Origin: Acidiluteibacter ferrifornacis
GTDB taxonomy: Bacteria > Bacteroidota > Bacteroidia > Flavobacteriales_E > Vicingaceae
DNA: 64,000 bases
Direction of reading: 5' to 3'
Assembly: GCF_009909615.1 (NCBI RefSeq)
Contig: NZ_WWNE01000003.1
Location: forward strand, 283,122-347,121
Shown: positions 44,462-52,340 of the stretch, piece after piece
How the letters are laid out: each line of letters opens with the position of its first letter
How positions within the stretch are numbered: position 1 is the first letter of the stretch
The notes under the pieces: generated by a model
Databases searched by the model: none
Seen by the model: only the letters and a program-made list of their open reading frames with translations
What the model was told of the DNA's origin: nothing
Translations under genes and position numbers: made by a program

Positions 44462-45936
44462 GATACTGTTTTAAATGAATGAACTATAGAGGTTAAAGAT
44501 ACAAATCCAAAACCAAATACCAACATTATGTGAAAAGGTAATAGTCCATAATCATTGAAATAAATTCCTAGAAATATTGCACCTATAAAATAAATGGTTA
44601 GTAATAATTCCAGCATAATTAATGGGGAGAGTGATTTTTTGATATATACATTTGTCTTCCATGATTGCGTTTTATCCTTCAAGTTAAACTTAGGAGTTCT
44701 GATAAATGGCGTTTTTCTACCAATGTACCCTTCAATTACTGCAATTGCATTATGCAATGAGAGACCCATACTTACCGACAAAAATAAGGGAAACAATCCG
44801 AAAAAATACTTTAATGCTTTCCATTTATTCGTGTAGTGCTTTGAAATAGAAACCCAGTAAAAAACACCCAAAATGGGTAATGACAAAATAAAAATACTAC
44901 CTATTTTAAATAGCCATAAATACTGCTCCATACTGTTCTTTACAAAAAGCATAGGCACGGAAAGCAACGCCACTAATACAATACAGATAAAAACACCGCT
45001 ATTCATCAGATGAAAAATGGCATTCACTTTTGTCCCCAAGCCTAAGTCTTTTGCAACTAACACCTTTCCTAAATTCTTACGGGCACATTCGGCGGCTCCT
45101 TTCGTCCATCGGAACTGTTGTGTTTTCAGTGCATTCATTTCTGCTGGCAATTCTGCAGGCGCTCCTACTTGCTCTCTAAATTGGAACTTCCACCCCTTCA
45201 ATTGCGCTCTATAACTTAAATCTAAGTCTTCAGTCAAAGTATCCGACTGCCAACCACCGGCATCTACAATTGCTGTTTTTCGCCAAATGCCAGCAGTCCC
45301 ATTAAAATTCATAAAATGCCCAGAGTTGTTTCGACCACCTTGCTCTATTGAAAAATGGGCATCTAAACCAAAGGCTTGCAACTTGGTCAACAACGAATAA
45401 TCTTGATTGATGTGCTCCCACTTGCTCTGTACCATTCCAACTTTCGGATCTTCGAAGGCAGATAGCATTTTTAGTAGAAAATCAGGATTCGGTAAAAAAT
45501 CGGCATCAAAGATGGCAATAAATTCTCCTTTTGCTTTCAATAAACCTTCGGCCAATGCGCCTGCTTTAAATCCTGAACGATTCACTCGATGAATGTGCTG
45601 AATCGAAAATCCATCTTGAACAAAAGGTTGAATTTTACGACGGACAATATCTACTGTTTCATCGGTACTGTCATCCAGTATCTGAATCTCTAACAACTCT
45701 TTTGGATATTCAAATTTCGCTACAGCGTCAATTAATCGTTCAACTACGTACAATTCATTAAACAATGGCAACTGTACAGTTACTATTGGGAGTGCTGAAT
45801 CCAATTTCAGCACTTTATCCTCACCTCGAGATTTTTTGAGGTAACTGTGTACCAAATAAACCTGAATGATGCTGTATGTAAAGATGAAGCACAACGCCAA
45901 TCCATAAAGTAAAATAAAAATAAGTTCTAAATGCAT
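44458..45936 (-). CDS. Membrane GT2 glycosyltransferase (cellulose synthase-like)
   Basis: A 492-residue protein with one N-terminal helix, a GT2 catalytic domain (about 48-285) and several C-terminal helices. Catalytic motifs are DDS (88-90), DAD (144-146), TEDLD (235-239) and QQFRW (273-277), the D,D,D,QxxRW set of processive beta-glycosyltransferases and ceramide glucosyltransferase-like enzymes. Its partners are a GT-C enzyme (overlapping) and a second GT2 (13 bases upstream). It may elongate a surface polysaccharide or glycosylate a lipid. Confidence 0.82.
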   Translation of the reverse strand: MHLELIFILLYGLALCFIFTYSIIQVYLVHSYLKKSRGEDKVLKLDSALPIVTVQLPLFNELYVVERLIDAVAKFEYPKELLEIQILDDSTDETVDIVRRKIQPFVQDGFSIQHIHRVNRSGFKAGALAEGLLKAKGEFIAIFDADFLPNPDFLLKMLSAFEDPKVGMVQSKWEHINQDYSLLTKLQAFGLDAHFSIEQGGRNNSGHFMNFNGTAGIWRKTAIVDAGGWQSDTLTEDLDLSYRAQLKGWKFQFREQVGAPAELPAEMNALKTQQFRWTKGAAECARKNLGKVLVAKDLGLGTKVNAIFHLMNSGVFICIVLVALLSVPMLFVKNSMEQYLWLFKIGSIFILSLPILGVFYWVSISKHYTNKWKALKYFFGLFPLFLSVSMGLSLHNAIAVIEGYIGRKTPFIRTPKFNLKDKTQSWKTNVYIKKSLSPLIMLELLLTIYFIGAIFLGIYFNDYGLLPFHIMLVFGFGFVSLTSIVHSFKTVS

Positions 45937-45949
45937 TTCACTCCTCTGA

Positions 45950-46645
45950 TTAACTCCACGCGTATTTAAAAATAGTTGTAATAATTTTGTATCCTGCCAA
46001 AATAGTTCCCTTAACAGTTCCTGATACTTTTGAGTGACCTATTCTTTTTTTATAATTCACGGCCACTTCCGTCGATTTGACACCTTTTTTTGCGGCCTTT
46101 ACTTGCATTTCTACCGTCCAACCATAGGTTTTGTCTTCCATATTTAGTGACACTAACTTATCGTACTTAATCGCTCTAAATGGACCTAAGTCAGTATACT
46201 CTACTTTATATAACCAACGAATTAAAGTAGTTGCCAACCAATTCCCAAAAATCTGTGGAATCGTCATTGAGCCACCTTCCCGATCGCCCAATGCTCTAGA
46301 ACCAATCACTAGATCAGCGGTTTCATCAATAATGGGCTGGACCACTAATGGCAACTCCTCTGGATAATCTGAATAATCAGCATCGAGGAAGACAATAATA
46401 TCTGGCTTGTTGGACAATTGAGCAACGTATTCCATTCCTTTCAAACATGCTCTACCATAGCCCTGTCTGGGCTCAGCCAATACAGTTGCTCCTGCCTTTT
46501 GTGCATTTTCTGAAGTAGCATCAGTTGAGTTATTATTGACAACAATAACCTCCTGCACCCATTCTTTTGGGATGTCGTTCACCACTTTGCCCACCGAATT
46601 TTCTTCGTTAAATGCGGGTATGATTACTATTATATCGGGTTGCAA
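45950..46645 (-). CDS. GT2 glycosyltransferase, DPM1/polyprenyl-phosphate type
   Basis: A 231-residue soluble-looking GT2 enzyme: IIPAFNEENSVGKVV, the aspartates in VFLDADYSDYPEEL, and IGSRALGDREGGSM. This resembles dolichyl/polyprenyl-phosphate mannose or glucose synthases (DPM1-like), which charge the lipid carrier with a sugar. Lack of C-terminal helices fits the DPM1 form. Located between the polyferredoxin gene and the membrane GT2; it could supply donors to the GT-C enzyme of the same string or to the TMTC-like protein at 49724-51799. Confidence 0.82.
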   Translation of the reverse strand: MQPDIIVIIPAFNEENSVGKVVNDIPKEWVQEVIVVNNNSTDATSENAQKAGATVLAEPRQGYGRACLKGMEYVAQLSNKPDIIVFLDADYSDYPEELPLVVQPIIDETADLVIGSRALGDREGGSMTIPQIFGNWLATTLIRWLYKVEYTDLGPFRAIKYDKLVSLNMEDKTYGWTVEMQVKAAKKGVKSTEVAVNYKKRIGHSKVSGTVKGTILAGYKIITTIFKYAWS

Positions 46646-46670
46646 AATTTTAAAATTTTAAAGGATTCAG

Positions 46671-48233
46671 CTACAAGTCGTCTCTCAAGCGCACTCCATC
46701 GTTGCCAAAAGTAAATATACTTTCATCATTAAAACGACCTTCTTCAGCACCATTTTCTAATTTTAATACCCCTCTCGGGCAAACAGCTGAGCAAATTCCA
46801 CAACCAACACAAGAGGAACGAACAATATTCTGTCCTCTTTGGGCGTACCATTTTACATCAATTCCCATTTCGCAGTATGTTGAGCAATTACCACAAGAAA
46901 TACATTGACCTCCATTCGTAGTTATTCTAAATCGAGATTTGAATCGTTGAACCAATCCTAAATAAGCCGCCAATGGGCAACCAAATCGACACCATGCTCT
47001 ATTTCCCAATATGGGATAGAATCCAGTTCCGACAACTCCTGCAAATACAGAACCGATTGCAAACCCGTACCATTCACGGATTTTGTAGGTATCCATTCCT
47101 AAAAAGTGATTATCGCCAGTTATGTATGCGTAAATCACTGCAACAGTCATAAAAATAGCAAATACTAAAACTGTGTGTATCGTAAATCGCTCCAACCTCC
47201 ATGCTTTTAATGATTTATCAGACAAATGCCTAAACTCATCACCGGCTGTTTCTGCCAAACCTCCACAACCACAAACCCATGAGCAATACCAACGTTTTCC
47301 ATAGAAATAAGTGATTAATGGAACTCCAATTAAAAACAAGCTTATTGACCAAAATAACATGAAGTACCCAATAAATCCATTCGCGAGATACTCATCCAAC
47401 CGCCATTCAAAAAACAAGGTATAATCCAATGGAAAAATATTTTTCAAATCGTAAGCTGGTAAATTCAAACGAGCTAGAATATCGGGAATGATAAACGCAA
47501 ATGAGGTCTGAAAAAACATGACTGAAATTGTTCGAACTACTTGGTACTTGTTATGGCGATACTTTTTGATGAAACGAATTCCCATTGTAATGATAGCCAC
47601 CGTATACAAAAAACCATATAAGAACCACTGACTGGCAGGGTTTCCACTCAGCGATTTACTCAACGGATCCAACATCAATGCCCACTCGGCAATATACATT
47701 GGAAACCAGTACAATAAAATATAAAATAAAATCAAAAAACCTCCCAAAATCATCCCTATCCATCCTCGGCTTTTCCATTTACTGAAAAATATCCCATTGT
47801 TTTTAATTCCGGCATGTCCGATATAACTGAATAAATTAGTCAATACCGCTCCTAAAATACCAACTCCAAAGGTGAGTAAAAACCACAATGTACCTTTACT
47901 TTTAATAGGTCCAACTGTAGAATTTTTAGTAAAATAAAAAAGCAATTCTTTCTGATTGTATATTACTTTATCCCATTCTTGATTTTCTCTGTAGGCAGTA
48001 TTCAAAGTTTCTATTTCATTATTAATGGCACTTACGAAAGCCCATTTGGAGGTATAATTATGATTCACAACCTCAGCTAGAACTTCCGTTAAAATGGTTG
48101 CTTGTGCCTTACTTTGTGCATTATTGATAATGGTTTCTTGAGTCAAAGTATAGGAACTAATGAATAAACTACCTATAAATGCTATGAATCCGATAGCGAA
48201 CAAAAACAGTCCGATGCGTTGAATAATTTTCAT
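46671..48233 (-). CDS. Membrane polyferredoxin (NapH/CcoG/NosR-like 4Fe-4S protein)
   Basis: A 520-residue membrane protein with about seven helices. Two CxxxC-type motifs follow helices (WYCSWVCGCGG and WCRFGCPLA), then two 4Fe-4S sites: CISCGNCSTYC and CVGCGICSAVCP near the C-terminus. The N-terminal 80 residues after the first helix form a periplasmic-looking domain. Such proteins pass electrons across or along the membrane to a periplasmic acceptor (NapH, NosR, RdxA/CcoG). It is 2 bases downstream of an FAD oxidoreductase gene, its likely electron donor. No nitrate or N2O reductase genes are in the window. Confidence 0.82.
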   Translation of the reverse strand: MKIIQRIGLFLFAIGFIAFIGSLFISSYTLTQETIINNAQSKAQATILTEVLAEVVNHNYTSKWAFVSAINNEIETLNTAYRENQEWDKVIYNQKELLFYFTKNSTVGPIKSKGTLWFLLTFGVGILGAVLTNLFSYIGHAGIKNNGIFFSKWKSRGWIGMILGGFLILFYILLYWFPMYIAEWALMLDPLSKSLSGNPASQWFLYGFLYTVAIITMGIRFIKKYRHNKYQVVRTISVMFFQTSFAFIIPDILARLNLPAYDLKNIFPLDYTLFFEWRLDEYLANGFIGYFMLFWSISLFLIGVPLITYFYGKRWYCSWVCGCGGLAETAGDEFRHLSDKSLKAWRLERFTIHTVLVFAIFMTVAVIYAYITGDNHFLGMDTYKIREWYGFAIGSVFAGVVGTGFYPILGNRAWCRFGCPLAAYLGLVQRFKSRFRITTNGGQCISCGNCSTYCEMGIDVKWYAQRGQNIVRSSCVGCGICSAVCPRGVLKLENGAEEGRFNDESIFTFGNDGVRLRDDL

Positions 48234-48235
48234 AG

Positions 48236-49585
48236 TTAACTGTTTAATATTTTAGAAAGCAGATTCGCTATTCGTCCACTTTTTTTCATTTTTAAAACCA
48301 AATTTTTATTGAATTGCTGATTGTATTGATCCAATAATTCTTGCTCAAAGGGTGCAAAAAATTCTGGGTCAAAATTGGCTCCACCGAAATTTTGAATTAC
48401 TGTATCGATGGACGTTCTATTTTCAATCCATGCATTGCACACTTCGTGACGCAATCGGATTCCAAATGTATTTATCCCTAGCAATGCATTAGTATTTTTA
48501 TCAAAAACCAATTTCACCATTCGATCTTTACCCTTCTGTTGCCAACAAAAAACGGTCTCGTTTTCCTTTGGCTTGTTCCAAACCCATCCATAAGTTTGAT
48601 ACTCTATTTCAAAAAACTTAGCAGAATTAAACCAAACACCAGGTTGGTAAGCCGTTTCATTTCCAGATATAGTTTGAGCAACTGTCTCTCCCATCATTTT
48701 ACCCGTGTACCACACCTGCTCTATATTTTTTCTATCTGTTGGGTGTCTATAAAACTCTGCACAATCGCCTATGGCATACACATTAGAAATATTGGTGCGT
48801 AAAAAGTGATCTACAAGAACCCCCTTATTGATTTTAATTTCAGAATCTTTTAAGAATGAAACATTTGGGTGAACTCCCACTGTTAGCCCTAATAATTCAC
48901 ACTGAATAATGCGCCCATCTTTAGTTTTAATAGCTTTTACTTGTCCTTTTCCATCATCAATAACTTCTTCTAACTCTGTATTAAATTCAATATTGACTCC
49001 ATTCGATTGGATGTGATCGGAAATTAATTGTCCTTCCTCCTTGGGTAATATGCCTCCCCAAAAACGACCCTCCCGAACTAAAAAAGTGACCTCTATATTA
49101 CGTGTTTTAAGCATTTCAGCTAATTCCACACCTATTAAACCTCCACCTACAATGACAGCTCTTTCGGTACGCTTTACATTTTCTTCTAGCAATTCTAAAT
49201 CTTGCCAAGAGTATAAGCCTTGCACACCTATTAAGTCTTGACCTTTCCACCCAAACTTATTTGGAACACTGCCAGTGGCAATAATCAATTCGTCATATTT
49301 AACAATCGAGCCATCTGCTAATTTCAATTCTGAGGCTGACGCATCTACTTTTTCTACCCACCCAAAAATTAAATCAATTCGATTTTTCTCCCAGAATTCA
49401 TCTTCATAAGGCTTGATATTTTCATATCTCATATGCCCCATAAACACATACATTAAGGCAGTTCTAGAGAAAAAATGCTCGGTCTCCCCAGAGATGATGG
49501 TAATTTTAAAATCAGATTGCTTACGTAAATGTCGCGCAGCCGTAACTCCTGAGATTCCGTTTCCAATTATAACGATGTGCCGCAT
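48236..49585 (-). CDS. FAD-dependent pyridine nucleotide-disulfide oxidoreductase
   Basis: A 449-residue flavoprotein with the FAD-binding GNGISG (8-13), ATGSVPN, the NAD-binding VGGGLIGVELAEML, and a second FAD segment NVYAIGDCAEF. It resembles nitrite/rubredoxin reductase-type oxidoreductases. The C-terminal 130 residues are not a standard dimer domain and include QQKGKDRMVKLVF and an aromatic-rich stretch. It is divergent from the TMTC-like gene and pairs with the polyferredoxin, so it may feed NAD(P)H electrons into that membrane protein. Confidence 0.82.
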   Translation of the reverse strand: MRHIVIIGNGISGVTAARHLRKQSDFKITIISGETEHFFSRTALMYVFMGHMRYENIKPYEDEFWEKNRIDLIFGWVEKVDASASELKLADGSIVKYDELIIATGSVPNKFGWKGQDLIGVQGLYSWQDLELLEENVKRTERAVIVGGGLIGVELAEMLKTRNIEVTFLVREGRFWGGILPKEEGQLISDHIQSNGVNIEFNTELEEVIDDGKGQVKAIKTKDGRIIQCELLGLTVGVHPNVSFLKDSEIKINKGVLVDHFLRTNISNVYAIGDCAEFYRHPTDRKNIEQVWYTGKMMGETVAQTISGNETAYQPGVWFNSAKFFEIEYQTYGWVWNKPKENETVFCWQQKGKDRMVKLVFDKNTNALLGINTFGIRLRHEVCNAWIENRTSIDTVIQNFGGANFDPEFFAPFEQELLDQYNQQFNKNLVLKMKKSGRIANLLSKILNS

Positions 49586-49657
49586 AGTTGTCTATTTAGT
49601 GCAAAGAAAAGCCAATTGTTTATTTTTTACTGTCATTTTACAGACCAAATGCGGTGT

Positions 49658-49693
49658 AAAATGTTATTTTTATATTCTGCAATATAACATTTT
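49658..49693. promoter_or_regulatory. Inverted repeat in the 49586-49723 divergent region
   Basis: AAAATGTTAT (658-667) and ATAACATTTT (684-693) are perfect 10-base inverted copies with a 16-base spacer, between an FAD oxidoreductase gene and a TMTC-like gene. It may be an operator for a dimeric regulator or a stem-loop; AT-rich chance pairing is possible. Confidence 0.4.
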
Positions 49694-49723
49694 TAACTAC
49701 TCCCGATTTCTTATCATTGCATT

Positions 49724-51799
49724 ATGAGCAAAACATTTTCTCCAAAATTAGTTTTACTACTTATTCCCATTTTAATTGGATTGATTTACTCTCAATCTAC
49801 TGATTACAATTACTTAATCAACTACGATGACGATGTATTGATTTTCAATAATCAATATGTACTAAACCTAAATATGGAGTCGCTCGTTGGAATGTTTACG
49901 AATTTCATTGAGGGGTTGTACCACCCCATTACAACTTTATCATGGGCGTTGGATTGGAAAATTGGAGGCGGAGATCCTTTTGTATTTCACCTTACCAATA
50001 TACTGTTCCACATCATGAACTCCTTTTTGGTGTACTTTTTTGTCCGAAAGATCAATTCAAATACTTTCCTTCCAATTATCGCGGCTTTACTTTTCGCTGT
50101 GCACCCCATGAGTGTGGAGAATGTGGCTTGGTTGAGTAGCCGAAAAGATTTGTGTTACGCCTTTTTCTTTCTGTTGGGATTAATTGTATACGCCAAACGA
50201 AGCCATCAAGAATCTTCGATATTGAACTATGGCTTGAGTCTCGTCTTTTTCTTGCTCGCTCTTTTTAGTAAATCGGCAGCAGTTACTTTTCCTATTGTTT
50301 TGCTGATTATTGATTACTACCAAGATCGAAAACTATCTTTCAAAACCGTCTTAGAAAAAGTGCCATTTTTTGCACTTTCACTTCTTTTCGGAATCATTAA
50401 TATCAAAGCGCAACAATCCATCGACTTTATTCAAAGCATGCAGGAATATTCCATTTTTGAACGAATCTCAATGGTGAGTTATTCCATATTATTCTACCCG
50501 CTGAAAAGTCTTCTTCCGCTAGAACAATCTGCAAAGTATTTTTACCCATTACACGGTCAGTTGGAGTGGATCTATTTCGCTGCTCCTTTTGCATTGATGG
50601 CAGTGGTAGCTGCTATTTTCTTTTTAGGCCGAAAAAACAAACTGCTTATTTTCTCTAGTTTGTTTTACTTGGTAAACATTCTACTGATTGTAAAGATTAT
50701 TCCAACAGGAAACGACATCGTAAATGAGCGTTATGCTTACATTGCTAACATCGGTCTTTTCTTGTTGATCGGACAGTTTATTGTAACCCTCTCCACTAAA
50801 ATCAATGCTAAAAAAGTAGGACCAATGATTGGTGGAATTTCGTTCATTCTACTTTCATTTTATTCGATAAAAGCCTATAATCGAGTAGAAGTTTGGGAAA
50901 GCAGTGAAAAACTATGGACGAATGTTATTTTCAACTATCCAAAAAAAGCCATTCCATACAACGAAAGAGGGCAAGCACTTTACCTCAACAACAATTACGA
51001 TGCGGCATTTTTAGACCTCAACAAAGCCCTGGAAATTAACCCATCTTTGGATTTGGCTTACACCAATCGAGGTAACATTTACTTGAATAGAAATGAAGCC
51101 CAAAAAGCATTAGAAGATTACAACAAAGCGTTGGAATTTAAAGGAGCGGATGCATTGATTCTGGCGAACCGAGGAATGGCGAATGCCAACTTGGGAAACA
51201 TAGAGGCCGCACTATCCGACTTTGACGAAAGCTTAAAATTAGACTCCTTAAACGCTGAAGCATACAACGGAAGAGCCATCGCCAAGGCACAAATGGAAAA
51301 TTATGAAGGTGCCATTGTAGATTTTAGCAAATCACTTGAAATCAAGCCCAACCAACATTCAGTGTACAAGAACAGAGCGTTGGCTCATTTCTACTTAAAG
51401 GAGTACGAAAAGGGAATCGCCGATATGGATCGCACTCAGGAATTAGAACCAATGGAAGATCGAAAATACGTCATCTACAAAGGCCGTCAGTTGACCAACA
51501 TTGGTGCGTTTGATTATGCCTTGAAGCATTTCGATGATGCCATAAAAGCCAATCCTAAAAATGCTGAAGCCTTGTATTATCGTGCCGATGTAAAACTAGG
51601 AATGAAAGACACTCAAGGAGCCATAGAAGACTACCTAAAAGTGATTGAGATAGTTCCACAAAACGCAAGCGCCCACAACAATTTAGCTAATGTATATTGG
51701 TCGATTGGAGACAAAGCAAAAGCGTGTTTGTCATGGCAAACAGCAACCGGATTAGGCAGTAAGGCGGCGGCGAATGCACTGGAGAGTAAGTGTGATTAG
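49724..51799 (+). CDS. TMTC-like membrane protein with C-terminal TPR repeats
   Basis: A 691-residue protein. Residues about 1-390 form some ten membrane helices with NYDDDVLIFNN near the start and HPMSVENVAWLSSRKDL, a motif shared with the TMTC/DUF1736 O-mannosyltransferase group (GT-C fold). Residues about 395-690 hold eight or nine TPR repeats (for example AYTNRGNIYLNRNEAQKALE). Eukaryotic TMTC proteins O-mannosylate secreted proteins. A bacterial member next to a DPM1-like gene could glycosylate exported proteins; this is inferred. It is divergent from the FAD oxidoreductase gene and followed by a REP-like region. Confidence 0.8.
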   Translation: MSKTFSPKLVLLLIPILIGLIYSQSTDYNYLINYDDDVLIFNNQYVLNLNMESLVGMFTNFIEGLYHPITTLSWALDWKIGGGDPFVFHLTNILFHIMNSFLVYFFVRKINSNTFLPIIAALLFAVHPMSVENVAWLSSRKDLCYAFFFLLGLIVYAKRSHQESSILNYGLSLVFFLLALFSKSAAVTFPIVLLIIDYYQDRKLSFKTVLEKVPFFALSLLFGIINIKAQQSIDFIQSMQEYSIFERISMVSYSILFYPLKSLLPLEQSAKYFYPLHGQLEWIYFAAPFALMAVVAAIFFLGRKNKLLIFSSLFYLVNILLIVKIIPTGNDIVNERYAYIANIGLFLLIGQFIVTLSTKINAKKVGPMIGGISFILLSFYSIKAYNRVEVWESSEKLWTNVIFNYPKKAIPYNERGQALYLNNNYDAAFLDLNKALEINPSLDLAYTNRGNIYLNRNEAQKALEDYNKALEFKGADALILANRGMANANLGNIEAALSDFDESLKLDSLNAEAYNGRAIAKAQMENYEGAIVDFSKSLEIKPNQHSVYKNRALAHFYLKEYEKGIADMDRTQELEPMEDRKYVIYKGRQLTNIGAFDYALKHFDDAIKANPKNAEALYYRADVKLGMKDTQGAIEDYLKVIEIVPQNASAHNNLANVYWSIGDKAKACLSWQTATGLGSKAAANALESKCD

Positions 51800-51857
51800 G
51801 ATTAATGGTGAATTGTTAAGGGTTAATTATTAATTGCCTGACGGCGAAACCCGTTAG

Positions 51858-52047
51858 CGCGGACTTGCAGTCCGCGAAAATAAGCTTGAAAGAAAAGAGG
51901 ACTTTTAGTCCGTTGGAAAAAATCTTGAGGATTCAGTTGGGATAATTCCTATTGTGATTTTGAATAGGAGTTGGAAATTTTTAAGTTAAATGAACATGAA
52001 AAGGGACTGCAAGTCCTCACAAAAAATACACACGGACTGCAAGTCCG
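51858..52047. repeat. Cluster of four REP-like palindromes
   Basis: Four short inverted repeats share the core GGACT-nnn-AGTCC: 51858-51876 (CGCGGACT TGC AGTCCGCG), 51899-51911 (loop TTT), 52004-52016 (loop GCA) and 52033-52047 (CGGACT GCA AGTCCG). The first has loop TGC and the last two have its complement GCA, so they lie in opposite orientation, as in REP doublets. They sit in the 540-base non-coding region 51800-52340. Related palindromes are known as dispersed repeats in Bacteroidota; copy number cannot be judged here. Confidence 0.7.
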
Positions 52048-52263
52048 CGCGATCAGGTATTTTCAACCCTGCGGCAAAATAAAAGCCAAAGTTGTTGATG
52101 CTTTTTTGTTAAACATTTCACTTCGGCAATACTCAGTGTAAACTCAAAAAGCTCAATGTGACAAAAAAGTAAGACATTTTGCTTCGACTAACCTTGTTAT
52201 ACATTTATCGAAGTATTCAAGGCTCCTTTATTATTGCCAAACCACCATAACCTTTATTTAAAT
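52048..52263. other. Remainder of the 51800-52340 non-coding region
   Basis: Between the REP-like cluster and the rnr promoter I see no frame, RNA structure or repeat that I can support. The sequence is AT-rich without a strong hairpin. Confidence 0.5.
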
Positions 52264-52293
52264 TTGCACTACCTAACAATTGATTAGTTTTGC
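52264..52293 (+). promoter_or_regulatory. Candidate promoter of rnr
   Basis: TTTG (264-267), an 18-base spacer and TAGTTTTG (286-293) match the Bacteroidota promoter pattern closely. The transcript would have a leader of about 40 bases before the ATG at 52341. Confidence 0.55.
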
Positions 52294-52340
52294 AGAGCAT
52301 TTCGATGCAATCAAATAATCATTAAAAGAAAACAAGCCGA

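Noticed and set aside
51800..52340. CRISPR array in the repeat region
   Set aside because: The repeats are short palindromes at uneven spacing with differing loops, not direct repeats with constant spacers, and no cas gene is present.
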